From: an uncultured Myxococcales bacterium
GTDB lineage: Bacteria > Myxococcota_A > Bradymonadia > UBA7976 > UBA1532
DNA: 35,264 nt
Direction of reading: 5' to 3'
Assembly: GCA_903847385.1 (NCBI GenBank)
Contig: CAINDO010000014.1
Span: 1-35,264, forward strand
Below are positions 1-7,656 of the stretch, one piece after another. How positions within the stretch are numbered: position 1 is the first letter of the stretch; each line of letters opens with the position of its first letter. A program made the translations under genes and the position numbers. The notes under the pieces were generated by a model that saw only the letters and a list, made by a program, of their open reading frames with translations, ran no database searches and had not been told where the DNA came from.

Positions 1-1533
1 CGCCCCGCCGGTGGCGGCGTCGGCGTCGCCGGGCCGGTCTCCGGCGTCGAGCCTGCCGGGGCGAGCGTCCGCGGACACGGTGGCGTCCGGAGGCGGCGGC
101 GCGCCGGGCACGCAGACGCCGTCGGCGCAGGCCGCGCCGGGCTCACACGGCGGCAGGGCCTCGAGGGTGCCATCGGCCCCGCAGCGCGCAGGGTTGCCGT
201 TGTCGAGGCACAGGGTCGCCCCGGCGGCGTCCAGACACAGGCGCGAGACACAGGTGGGCGCGCCGGCGATGTCACGACACACGCTGCCCGACTCGCAGCG
301 TTCGGTGCCGACCAGGTTGCCGTTGACACACACCACGCGCTCGTCCCCCAGACAGAAGGGCGCGATCTGCAATCCCTCGCCGAAGTTCGTGGGGCAGCCG
401 GGGGCGGGCGCCACGCACGCGCCCGTGCCGGACAGATCCGAACAGACCTCGCCCGGCGCGCAGGACTCTTCAGAGAAGCCGCCGTCCGCCGTGCAGTGCA
501 GGCGCGCGCCACCCCGGATGGAGCAGCCGGTGTGATCCGTGGGCACGGTGTCCGGCGAGCCGACACAGAGCGAGAGGACACAGTGTGCGTCCGTGGGCGC
601 GCGCCCGGCGACGGAGCAGAACGAGCCATAGGCGCCGCAGTCGCCGAAGCCGGTCATGAGTCCGTTCTCGCAGGTCACGATGTGATTCGCGTCGACACAG
701 ACCATGGCGTTGCCCTCGCGCGGGCACTCGGGCACGCCGCAGCGGGGGGTGGGATCGGCGATGCAGGTCTGTCCGAACGCGGCGCAGTCGCCGCGGCCAC
801 AGTGCTCATCCAGGATCACGGCGCCCTCGCAGGCGGCGACACAGGCCTCGCCGTTGCCCCCGACCTCGCCGGAGGTGAAGAAGGGCGTCGCCGCCGCGGC
901 GCCGTCCAGCGAGAGCTCCATGTGGATGTGATCCGTGTGCGGGATGGGCCCATCGTAGGGCCGCATCTTGGCCCCGGCCGCCCGCGAGCCGCGCCACGAC
1001 GCGCGATCCCAGATGACCTGCTGCACCCCGATGCGGCCGGCGTTCATGATGAGCCAGTTGGCCACCTCGTCGCCGGCGGTGTTGTCTGCGTCCCCGCCGG
1101 CCTGGGGGATCATGAGATCGATGGCTCGGCCGATGCTGTGAACACTCAGGTAGTCGGTGTCGCCGGTGTTCTGGCGGCAACACTGGAACCCGCCGGCGCT
1201 GTCGATCTGCGGGAAACGCCGGAGGAGAAAGTCGCGGAACGCCAGCGTGCCGGGCAGCGGTCCGGAGCAGGCCGGGTGGACACAGCTGCAATCGAAGGCG
1301 TTGGCGCTCGCGCAGCGACCGCCGTCGGCGACGCGCGGCGAGCCCGTGTGCGGCACGTTCTGCTGGTCGGCCACGGCGTCCACGGCGGGCCCGGGCACCC
1401 ACGAGCCGGGGATGGCGACGGGCTGTGGCGCGACCTCGAGGCCGGGCGGGCCCTCGGCCTCGGGCGCGGACACGGCGCAGGCGGCGAGCACGAGGCCCGC
1501 AACGACGGAAACGACAGACGACGTTCGGTTCAT
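1..1533 (-). CDS. M15-peptidase-like lipoprotein with cysteine-rich repeats (3' end beyond window)
   Basis: The frame is open from an ATG at 1533 to the window edge, giving 511 residues with no stop. Residues 1-19 form a lipoprotein signal ending in LAAC (C19). Residues 128-208 carry the zinc-peptidase pattern of the M15/D-Ala-D-Ala-carboxypeptidase-like fold: SVHSIGRAID (H132, D139) and HTDHIHMEL (H199, H202, H204). From about residue 230 to 475 there are repeated Cys-rich segments of 45-60 residues (pattern C-x-NG-x-C-x-G-x-C), followed by a Pro/Asp/Ala-rich stretch at 476-511 that looks like a linker to something off-window. The likely role is an outer-membrane or surface lipoprotein that trims peptidoglycan or another peptide; the substrate is unknown. 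It is the third gene after the TetR-DUF2249 regulator and the membrane protein, 15 nt downstream, but a link to redox sensing is not evident. The missing 3' end could hold an anchor or sorting signal. Confidence 0.8.
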   Translation of the reverse strand, partial: MNRTSSVVSVVAGLVLAACAVSAPEAEGPPGLEVAPQPVAIPGSWVPGPAVDAVADQQNVPHTGSPRVADGGRCASANAFDCSCVHPACSGPLPGTLAFRDFLLRRFPQIDSAGGFQCCRQNTGDTDYLSVHSIGRAIDLMIPQAGGDADNTAGDEVANWLIMNAGRIGVQQVIWDRASWRGSRAAGAKMRPYDGPIPHTDHIHMELSLDGAAAATPFFTSGEVGGNGEACVAACEGAVILDEHCGRGDCAAFGQTCIADPTPRCGVPECPREGNAMVCVDANHIVTCENGLMTGFGDCGAYGSFCSVAGRAPTDAHCVLSLCVGSPDTVPTDHTGCSIRGGARLHCTADGGFSEESCAPGEVCSDLSGTGACVAPAPGCPTNFGEGLQIAPFCLGDERVVCVNGNLVGTERCESGSVCRDIAGAPTCVSRLCLDAAGATLCLDNGNPARCGADGTLEALPPCEPGAACADGVCVPGAPPPPDATVSADARPGRLDAGDRPGDADAATGGA

Positions 1534-1548
1534 GGGCGGGCTCCGGGG

Positions 1549-2814
1549 TCAGCCTACCACGCCTCGGCGCAGGGCGCGCGCCATCGAGAGGCCGAGCAGA
1601 ACACCGGTGAGCGCGACGCCCGTCGCCGTGAGGCGAATCAGCGCGTCGCTGCCGACGGCGAGGCCGGCCATCCCGACGGCGAGCGTCGCCATGTGCACCC
1701 GGCCGGCGCGGCGGGTGTCGGCGTCCGGCCAGAGCTGTTTCATCGGCGGCACGCGTGTGATGTCCGGCGTGCGAGCGACCGCGTGGAACCAGATCATGAA
1801 GGGCACGATGCGGGTGAGCATGGCGTGCACGATGCCCAGCGCCCAGCCCCAGAGCGCGACGAAGCCCAGGAGCGGACCCGCGGGCGGCCAGTCCGTCGCG
1901 GCGAAGACGCCGGCGAGGGCCAGACCGAGCAGACCCGCGCCGAGGCCGGCGCGCCAGAGGTCGAGCGTCGGATCCGGGCGGCGGCGCTTGCGCTGCGCGA
2001 TGGCGCGGAGCTGGAGCGCGGGGTGGACGCCCCAGGCGGCGACGCAGGCGGGGGCGAGCGCGAGGCCGACCCAAGGCGCCCCCAGGCCGGCGAGGGCGAG
2101 GCCGGCGGCCGCGAGGGGCGCGACCCCCAGGGTAAGCGTGAGCGGGCGCGTCACGCGCGGTGCCAGCGCCGGGGTGAGGAAGAACATGGGCAACACGAGC
2201 CAGCTCACGGCGGCGACGAGGCCGCCGACGACCCCGAACACACCCAGGCCGGCGTGCGCCAGGAGCCACGCGATGCGGTCGGCGGGGACCGTGCCCCCGG
2301 CGTGGAACCACGCCAACCGGAGTCCCAACGCCACGAGTACGGCCAGCGCGCCGACGCCGAAGCGCAGACCGAGGACGGTGTCCGACGCGACGGTGCTGCG
2401 GCCGAGCGCCCACGCCAGGGGCGGGACCGCGAGGCCGAACGCCCCGGTCAGGGCCGCGCCGCCGATGGCGACGAAGAGACCGCGACCGGTCGCGAGGCCG
2501 TAGGGAAACGCCAGGACGCCGGCCAGCAGCAGCACGGCGACGGCGTGCGACAGGCGCGGAGCGGGCACGGGCTGCCCGGCGACGACGGGGACCATCTGGT
2601 ACAGCGAGCCGAGCATCGCGGCGCCCAGGCCCCCGAGCGTGAGGACGTGGACCAGGGCGAGCGTGGCGGGGTGCCAGGTGGACGCGAGACCGGCGACGCC
2701 TGCGAGGCCGAGCCCGAGCCCGGCGAGCACGAACGCCACGGGCACCATCGCGTGCAGTTGCAGCGGCACCGCGAGCGGCGGGGCCTGGTCCGTGGAGAGG
2801 CCGCGGGGGATCAT
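1549..2814 (-). CDS. NnrS/heme-copper-oxidase-like polytopic membrane protein
   Basis: This 421-residue protein is very hydrophobic, with about 11-12 predicted membrane helices. Histidines lie in or next to helices at 21, 48, 56, 90, 187, 330 and 344. The segments HPATLALVHVLTLGGLG (48-64) and GIVHAMLTRIVPFMIWFH (327-344) resemble the histidine-bearing helices of NnrS and heme-copper-oxidase-like proteins, so heme or copper binding is plausible. The GHTGR motif that I associate with classical NnrS was not seen, so it may be a sister family. Its ATG overlaps the stop of the upstream regulator gene by four bases (2811-2814), implying translational coupling. Being co-transcribed with a TetR-DUF2249 regulator and facing a hemerythrin gene suggests a role in nitric oxide or oxygen stress. 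The catalytic activity is unknown. Confidence 0.75.
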   Translation of the reverse strand: MIPRGLSTDQAPPLAVPLQLHAMVPVAFVLAGLGLGLAGVAGLASTWHPATLALVHVLTLGGLGAAMLGSLYQMVPVVAGQPVPAPRLSHAVAVLLLAGVLAFPYGLATGRGLFVAIGGAALTGAFGLAVPPLAWALGRSTVASDTVLGLRFGVGALAVLVALGLRLAWFHAGGTVPADRIAWLLAHAGLGVFGVVGGLVAAVSWLVLPMFFLTPALAPRVTRPLTLTLGVAPLAAAGLALAGLGAPWVGLALAPACVAAWGVHPALQLRAIAQRKRRRPDPTLDLWRAGLGAGLLGLALAGVFAATDWPPAGPLLGFVALWGWALGIVHAMLTRIVPFMIWFHAVARTPDITRVPPMKQLWPDADTRRAGRVHMATLAVGMAGLAVGSDALIRLTATGVALTGVLLGLSMARALRRGVVG

Positions 2815-3899
2815 GCCGGGCCGGTGAAACGCAGGACCGCCGTGTCGTCCATCAGCGGGACGATCTCGTGGCCGATGCGCCGCGCGGCCAGGTGAGGCAG
2901 GAGCCAGTGCGGCATGCGCGGCAGGTGGGCGAGCGCCACCTGACCGGCCTGCAGGTGCTGCGCGAGCCGGAGGACCTGCTCCATGGGCTCCGGCGCCTCG
3001 AGCGCGGAGAAGTCGGCGAGGGCCGGCGCGCCCCCGACGACACAGACGAGGTCCCAGGAGCCGCCGGGCCCCGGGTGCGCGGTGACGCCGTGGCCGCGGC
3101 CGGCGAGCAGGCGCTCAAGGGGCACCGGGCGAAACGGCGCGGTGACCACCAGCAACGAGGTCGGCGCCAGGGTCTCCAGCACCTGCAGGATGTCCGCGAG
3201 CGGGTCGCGCCCCGAGGTGAGGACGGGCCGGACGTCCAAGCGCGCGGCGCGGGCCTTGGCGGTCGGGCGCGCGGCGGGCGGAGGCGCCTCGGCCGGGGCC
3301 TCGTCCGCGTGGACCGACACGGCCTGGAGCCAGAGCGTGAGCACCGGCGCCAGCCGGTCGGCGAGCGGGCGCCCGCGGGCGCCGGCGTCCCGGCCGAGGA
3401 CCACGGCCTGCATCATGCCCACGAAGAGTGTCGCGCCGGCGGCCGGCTGGACCTCGGATGCCAAAGTGCCCCCCTCGGCGGCCTGGCGGAGCAGTTCGGT
3501 CACCAGAGTGTGCTGCATGGACACGAGCGCGGCGACGGCCGCGTTCAACTCGGGGGCGTCCAGGACGGCCTCGGCGAAGAGCAGGCGGGGCAAGCCCGGC
3601 GCGCGGTCGACGTGGGCGACCAGCGCCCGCGCGAGGGCGGCACAGACCTCGAGCGGCGGGGACCGGCTCTCCACGAGCGCCGCCACGGTGGGCTCCAGCG
3701 AAGCCCGGGTGGACTCCACCGCCGCGACCAGGATCGCCTCGCGCGAGGCGAAGTGCCGGAACAGCGCGGGCTGCGAGACGCCCACCGCCGCGGCGATGTC
3801 GCGTGTGGTCAGGCGCTCCAGGGGCGTCGTGGCGAGCAGGTCCAGGGTCCGGGCGATGATCTGGTCCCGCCGGGTGGCGTCGCCGCCGAAGAGTCGCAT
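2811..3899 (-). CDS. TetR-family regulator fused to two DUF2249-like domains
   Basis: The 362-residue protein begins with a TetR helix-turn-helix (residues 10-55; recognition part TTRDIAAAVGVSQPALFRHF at 31-50), followed by a helical ligand/dimer domain to about 195. After an Ala/Pro linker, two DUF2249-like units follow: 220-288 (LDVRP, then a P-x-PLERLL segment) and 303-358 (PEPMEQVL, LPRMPHWLLPHL). DUF2249 usually accompanies hemerythrin or nitrogen-oxide proteins, so its presence on a TetR repressor suggests direct redox, metal or NO sensing. The ATG at 3899 is preferred to an in-frame start at 3953, because the latter lies beyond the inverted repeat between this gene and the hemerythrin gene. 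It overlaps the next gene by ATGA. The TetR and DUF2249 assignments are strong; the ligand is inferred. Confidence 0.87.
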   Translation of the reverse strand: MRLFGGDATRRDQIIARTLDLLATTPLERLTTRDIAAAVGVSQPALFRHFASREAILVAAVESTRASLEPTVAALVESRSPPLEVCAALARALVAHVDRAPGLPRLLFAEAVLDAPELNAAVAALVSMQHTLVTELLRQAAEGGTLASEVQPAAGATLFVGMMQAVVLGRDAGARGRPLADRLAPVLTLWLQAVSVHADEAPAEAPPPAARPTAKARAARLDVRPVLTSGRDPLADILQVLETLAPTSLLVVTAPFRPVPLERLLAGRGHGVTAHPGPGGSWDLVCVVGGAPALADFSALEAPEPMEQVLRLAQHLQAGQVALAHLPRMPHWLLPHLAARRIGHEIVPLMDDTAVLRFTGPA

Positions 3900-3933
3900 G
3901 CCGTGTCTCCGCTTTCCTTGAATCGAGGACCAT

Positions 3934-3949
3934 GTTATCCATTGATAAC
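3934..3949. promoter_or_regulatory. Perfect inverted repeat, probable operator in a divergent promoter
   Basis: GTTATC-CATT-GATAAC is a perfect 16-bp interrupted palindrome. It lies in the 71-bp gap between the divergent TetR-DUF2249 gene (start 3899) and the hemerythrin gene (start 3971). Size and placement suit a TetR-dimer site controlling both genes. It is AT-rich against a very GC-rich background. Binding by the adjacent regulator is inference; a Crp/Fnr-type regulator is an alternative. Confidence 0.6.
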
Positions 3950-3970
3950 GCAACCCGCAAGGAGTCCACG

Positions 3971-4411
3971 ATGACCACCGCCACGCAGTTCCTGACCGAC
4001 GATCACCGCGACTGCGATGCGCTCTGGGCCGAGGTCGAGCGCGCCGCCGACGACGCCCCCGCGGCCGAACTCCGCGCGGGGTTCGAGCGCTTCTCCGCAG
4101 CGATGGCCCGGCACTTCGACTTCGAGGAGGCCGTGCTCTTCCCGGCGTTCGAAGCGGCCACGGGCATGACTCAGGGCGGCCCGACCTTCGTGATGCGGTC
4201 CGAGCACCAGCAGATGCGCCGGGTGCTCGACGGCATGGCCGCCGCCATGGCCGCGGGCGAGCGGCAGGCCCTGCTGGACGCCGGCGACACGCTGCTCATG
4301 CTGGTGCAGCAGCACAACGTGAAAGAGGAGCACATGCTCTACCCGGCCTGCGACGCGCACCTGGGCCAGGGTTGGGGCGCGCTGCAGGGGCGGTTCCCCG
4401 CGACGCGATGA
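3971..4411 (+). CDS. Hemerythrin HHE domain protein
   Basis: A 146-residue single-domain hemerythrin with a full set of likely di-iron ligands: H12, H48 and E52 (HFDFEE), H79 (EHQQM), H115 and E119 (HNVKEEHMLYP). Such proteins bind O2 or NO, or act in iron-centre repair, in the cytoplasm. The ATG at 3971 is chosen because AAGGAG lies at 3959-3964, about 6 nt upstream; the in-frame start at 3932 would overlap the operator. It is divergent from a regulator carrying DUF2249 domains, a domain often found with hemerythrins, which supports shared control. There is no second domain and the length is normal for the stand-alone form. The exact ligand (O2 versus NO) cannot be read from the sequence. 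Confidence 0.92.
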   Translation: MTTATQFLTDDHRDCDALWAEVERAADDAPAAELRAGFERFSAAMARHFDFEEAVLFPAFEAATGMTQGGPTFVMRSEHQQMRRVLDGMAAAMAAGERQALLDAGDTLLMLVQQHNVKEEHMLYPACDAHLGQGWGALQGRFPATR

Positions 4412-4426
4412 GCGCCGACGGGCGGC

Positions 4427-5149
4427 TCAGGCCAGCGTGTGGAAGACGCGCTGGACGTCGTCGTCCTGCTCGAGCAGGTCGACGAGTTTCATCACCTCGG
4501 CGGCCTTGTCATCGGGCAGCTCGGTGGGGTTCAGGCAGATGTACTCGGACTCGGCGGAGATCGGGGTGATCTTCCGGTCCTCGAGGGCCTTCTGCATGGT
4601 GCCGAAGTCGTTGAAGGCGCAGCGGATGACGATCTGGGGCTCGCCCTTCTCGCCGGTGCTCTCGCCCATCTCCTCGAGGCCGAAGTCGATCAGGTCGAGC
4701 TCGAGCGACTCCTGGTCGATGCCCTCGGGGTGCAGGCGGAACACACCCATGCGCTTGAACTGGAAGGCGACGCTGTTGGCCATGCCCATCTGGCCGCCGC
4801 CCTTGTTGAAGCGCATGCGGACGTTGGCGACGGTGCGGGTGTTGTTGTCCGTGGCCGTCTCGACGAGGACCGCGACGCCGTGCGGGCCGTAGCCCTCGAA
4901 CAGCGTCTCGGTGTAGTCGCTGACGTCCCCGCCGACCGCCCGCTTGATGGCCGACTCGACCTTGTCCTTGGGCATGTTCGCCGCGCGGGCGTTCTGGATC
5001 ACGCGGCGCAGGGCGGGGTTGGAGTTGGGATCGCCGCCGCCGGACTTCACGGCGATGGAGATGTCCTTCCCGATGCGGGTGAAGACCTTCGCCATGCGGT
5101 CCCAGCGGGCGAACATGACGTGCTTGCGTGTCTCGAAGATGCGTCCCAT
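4427..5149 (-). CDS. yebC: YebC/PmpR/TACO1-family protein
   Basis: The 240-residue protein matches the YebC family over its full length. The N-terminus [10 protein letters not shown] is the variant start found in several phyla instead of the enterobacterial MAGHSKW. Later blocks include [41 protein letters not shown]-like and a [14 protein letters not shown] segment. Family members have been described as transcriptional regulators and, more recently, as translation factors that relieve ribosome stalling; the sequence cannot separate these. It lies downstream of the JAMM gene on the same strand, 95 nt away, with a possible own promoter (see 5191-5214), and converges with the hemerythrin gene 15 nt away. 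Confidence 0.93.
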   Translation of the reverse strand: MGRIFETRKHVMFARWDRMAKVFTRIGKDISIAVKSGGGDPNSNPALRRVIQNARAANMPKDKVESAIKRAVGGDVSDYTETLFEGYGPHGVAVLVETATDNNTRTVANVRMRFNKGGGQMGMANSVAFQFKRMGVFRLHPEGIDQESLELDLIDFGLEEMGESTGEKGEPQIVIRCAFNDFGTMQKALEDRKITPISAESEYICLNPTELPDDKAAEVMKLVDLLEQDDDVQRVFHTLA

Positions 5150-5190
5150 GGGTCGCTCCGGTCCGGAGATTTCGGGGGAATCTGGAATTT

Positions 5191-5214
5191 CGGGGGCCGG
5201 ATATTACGCCCCCG
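5191..5214 (-). promoter_or_regulatory. Stem-loop with a -10-like hexamer upstream of yebC
   Basis: Read on the minus strand, a perfect 7-bp stem CGGGGGC/GCCCCCG (5208-5214 with 5191-5197) encloses a 10-nt loop containing TAATAT (5201-5206), a good -10 hexamer. A weak -35 candidate TGATTT lies 16 nt upstream (5223-5228). Just downstream, CCCCCGAAAT occurs twice with an 18-nt period (5187-5196 and 5169-5178). It could be the yebC promoter, or a weak hairpin after the JAMM gene; there is no T-run, so a standard terminator is unlikely. Confidence 0.35.
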
Positions 5215-5244
5215 TGCGCGAAAAATCACGCGTCTTGCGCGGCC

Positions 5245-5730
5245 TCAGATCGCCGCCCCGGGCAGGCGGGCGACCTCGACGAAGTCCGCGGCGGCGTCGG
5301 ACCAGGCGAACAGGGCGACCTCGACCACACGCTCCGCGTCGATGCCCACGACGAGCTGCTGGACCGGAAAGTTCGGGCCGTCGCCCCAAGGGCTGCGGGC
5401 AACCCGGCGGTCCGTCTCGGAGAAGTAGGCGCGGCCGTTGGGGTGCGAGTGGTAGAGCACGCGCGCCGGGCGGGGGCCGTCGAAGCTGCTCGAGAGCTCG
5501 AAGAGGTCGTCGCCGTCGATGACGTAGGCCGTCTCGGCGGACCGACCGGCCGTTTCGGCGTCCGGCGCAGCGTCCTGCGCGTTGTCGCAGGGGCGGAAGG
5601 CGTCGACGGCGTCCGGCGCGTCGGCGGGGCCGGAGAGCCAGCCGCAGCACTCGGCGGGGAAGGTCTTGCGGGCGTGTTCGAACACGGCGCGCAGGAGTTC
5701 GGCGGGGACGACGAGCGGCGCGGGGGTCAT
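5245..5730 (-). CDS. JAMM/MPN (M67-type) metallopeptidase
   Basis: A 161-residue single-domain protein with a complete JAMM signature: E27 in PAECCGWL, then HSHPNGRAYFSETD with H94, H96, S104 and D107 at the canonical H-x-H-x7-S-x2-D spacing. Bacterial members cleave isopeptide or peptide bonds to ubiquitin-like sulfur carriers (for example the CysO-cysteine peptidase) or process tail-assembly proteins. No ThiS/MoaD-like or E1-like gene lies in the window, so the substrate is unknown. The ATG at 5730 overlaps the stop of the hydroxylase gene (ATGA, 5727-5730), so translation is probably coupled. An insertion rich in D, A and P at about 35-65 precedes the core strands. Confidence 0.85.
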   Translation of the reverse strand: MTPAPLVVPAELLRAVFEHARKTFPAECCGWLSGPADAPDAVDAFRPCDNAQDAAPDAETAGRSAETAYVIDGDDLFELSSSFDGPRPARVLYHSHPNGRAYFSETDRRVARSPWGDGPNFPVQQLVVGIDAERVVEVALFAWSDAAADFVEVARLPGAAI

Positions 5731-6380
5731 GGAGCCTCGGGCGGGGGCACGTTGGTGAAGGCGGCGCGGGTGTCGAGCTCGACGACCTCGGGCGGGAGAC
5801 GCTCCGTCACGGCGGCGGCGCCGATGGGCCCCGTGCCCACGAGCACGTAGTCGGCGGCGTAGCGCGGGTCGAGCTCGCCCTCGGGTGTGATGAGCCAGCG
5901 CATCGCCATGCGGCGGGGCACGCGGATCACGCCGGGCTCGACGTCCGTGCCGAAGACCTTGTCCCAGACCGGCGTGGAGACGCCGTGATTGTCCAGCGGG
6001 CGGCCGAAGTGGTGGTGGAAGTGGTGGCGGCGCAGCCAGCGGCCGTAGGTGTTCGTGGGCGGATGCGTGTGCGCGCGACGGTGAATCCACTCGTAGGTGA
6101 GGTAGGCACCGATGAAGCCGACCTGCAGCGCGACGGCGATGGGCCAGCCCATCACGGCGCCCACGACCGGCACCATCACGAGCGTGACGACGAGGCAGAA
6201 GAAGCCCTTGTCCAGCGTGCTGGCGAAGTAGTCGCGGCGAGCGTGGTGGGTCAGGTGCTCACGACTGGCCATGCCGCGGCCGCGCATCGCGTGCATGAGG
6301 AACCGATGCAGCAGGTACTCGGCGAGCGTCCAACCGATGGCGCCGACGAAGAAGGCCGAAACGAGCGGGAGTGTGGACAT
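5727..6380 (-). CDS. Fatty-acid hydroxylase/sterol desaturase superfamily membrane enzyme
   Basis: The 217-residue protein has four hydrophobic segments and the histidine clusters of the di-iron fatty acid hydroxylase superfamily: HRFLMH (25-30), HLTHH (42-46), HRRAH (100-104), HHFHHH (119-124) and NHG (131-133). Members hydroxylate fatty acids, sterols or carotenoids at the membrane; a carotenoid substrate is possible because a CruF-like gene lies at 7622-8491, but this is a guess. The ATG at 6380 has AGGA upstream; a TTG at 6395 is an in-frame alternative. The C-terminal 65 residues are hydrophilic and not obviously part of the catalytic core. It is the first gene of the hydroxylase-JAMM-yebC series and is divergent from the M20 gene. 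Confidence 0.87.
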   Translation of the reverse strand: MSTLPLVSAFFVGAIGWTLAEYLLHRFLMHAMRGRGMASREHLTHHARRDYFASTLDKGFFCLVVTLVMVPVVGAVMGWPIAVALQVGFIGAYLTYEWIHRRAHTHPPTNTYGRWLRRHHFHHHFGRPLDNHGVSTPVWDKVFGTDVEPGVIRVPRRMAMRWLITPEGELDPRYAADYVLVGTGPIGAAAVTERLPPEVVELDTRAAFTNVPPPEAP

Positions 6381-6462
6381 GGCGCCATCCTGCAAAGCGC
6401 GCGGCGCCGCGTCAATCGCCGAGGGGCTTGCATCGGGACGCGGCTCGGGTTAGCGCACGCCG

Positions 6463-7656
6463 ATGCACACCCCCTGGAACGACCTGTGGTCCCGCGTGGA
6501 GGCGGCTTTGGTCCGCGAGCGCGCGGCGGCCGTCGACTTTCGACACGATCTGCACCGACACCCCGAATTGTCGCGACAGGAGCACCGCACCACGGCCCGT
6601 CTGGCCGAGGCGCTGGCCGATCTGCCCGTGCGCATCCGCCGCGGCAAGGACGGCCTCGGCCTCATCGTCGACGCCGGGCCGGACGCCCCGACGCGGGTGT
6701 GCCTGCGGGCCGACATCGACGCGCTCGCGCTCGACGAGCAGTCGGGCGTGGCGTTCCCCAGCGAGCACCCGGGCGTGATGCACGCCTGCGGCCACGACGT
6801 GCACACCAGCGTGGTGCTGGCGGCGACGCGGGCGCTGGTGACGGGCGCGCCGGAGGTGCCGCTCCGGTTCCTGTTCCAGCCGGCCGAGGAGGCCACGCCG
6901 GGCGGGTCGATCGACCTCATCGCCGCCGGGGCCGTCGAGGGCGTATCGCACGTGCTGACGGTGCACTGCGACCCGACGCGGCCGCTTGGGCACGTGGGTC
7001 TCCAGGCGGGCGCGCTGACCGCCGCCGTCGACGTCTTCGAGGTCACGCTGCGGGGCAACGGCGGCCACGGCGCCCGTCCGCACGAGACGCAGGATCTGGT
7101 GCTCGTGGGGTGCGAGGCCGTGCAGGCGCTCTATCACGGGCTGGATCGCGGCGTGGACGCCCGCAAGCCGCTCGTGATCAGCGTCGGTGTCTTTCGTGCG
7201 GGCCGCAGCAGCGCGAACGTGATCCCGGCCGAGGTGTTCTTCTCCGGGACCATCCGCACCACGGATCGCGAGGTGCGCGACGCCGTGCCGGCCATGCTGG
7301 AGCGGGTGCTGGGCGGCATCGCGGCGATCTGGCAGGTCAAGTACGAGCTCGTGCTGACGCGGGGCGCGCCGGCGGTCGTGAACGACCCGGCCATCGTCGA
7401 GGCCCTGCGCCAGGCCTGCACGGATGTCGTGGGCGCCGGGAACATCGAGCCGACGGGCCTGCCGAGCATGGGCGGCGAGGACTTCGCCTGGTACCTGGAC
7501 CACGTGCCCGGTGCGCTCCTGCGGCTGGGGACCGGCCTGGGCGCGCCGCTGCATTCCACGCGGTTCGCTGCGGACGACGGCGCCATCGACGTGGGCGCCC
7601 GCATCCTGGCCAACGCCGCGCTCAGGCTCTCGCGGACCGGTAGCGCATCGCAATGA
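6463..7656 (+). CDS. M20-family amidohydrolase (peptidase M20D)
   Basis: A 397-residue cytosolic metal-dependent amidohydrolase. Seen in order: RHDLHRHPELS (27-37), metal-site HACGHD (107-112), QPAEE (139-143), VHCDP (H168), the dimerisation-domain GGHGARPH (200-207), MGGEDFAWYL (336-345) and LHSTRF (363-368). This order and length fit the M20D group (IAA-amino-acid, hippurate or N-acyl amino acid hydrolases). The natural substrate cannot be fixed; removal of an N-acyl group from an amino acid is the default expectation. There is no signal peptide. The gene is divergent from the hydroxylase and overlaps the CruF-like gene tail-to-tail by 35 nt (7622-7656). Confidence 0.9.
   Translation: MHTPWNDLWSRVEAALVRERAAAVDFRHDLHRHPELSRQEHRTTARLAEALADLPVRIRRGKDGLGLIVDAGPDAPTRVCLRADIDALALDEQSGVAFPSEHPGVMHACGHDVHTSVVLAATRALVTGAPEVPLRFLFQPAEEATPGGSIDLIAAGAVEGVSHVLTVHCDPTRPLGHVGLQAGALTAAVDVFEVTLRGNGGHGARPHETQDLVLVGCEAVQALYHGLDRGVDARKPLVISVGVFRAGRSSANVIPAEVFFSGTIRTTDREVRDAVPAMLERVLGGIAAIWQVKYELVLTRGAPAVVNDPAIVEALRQACTDVVGAGNIEPTGLPSMGGEDFAWYLDHVPGALLRLGTGLGAPLHSTRFAADDGAIDVGARILANAALRLSRTGSASQ

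Noticed and set aside
496..2895. A 799-codon plus-strand open frame across the lipoprotein and membrane-protein genes
   Set aside because: Its product is low-complexity Arg/Gly/Glu/Ala without any domain, while the minus strand gives recognisable proteins; long antisense frames are expected at this GC content.
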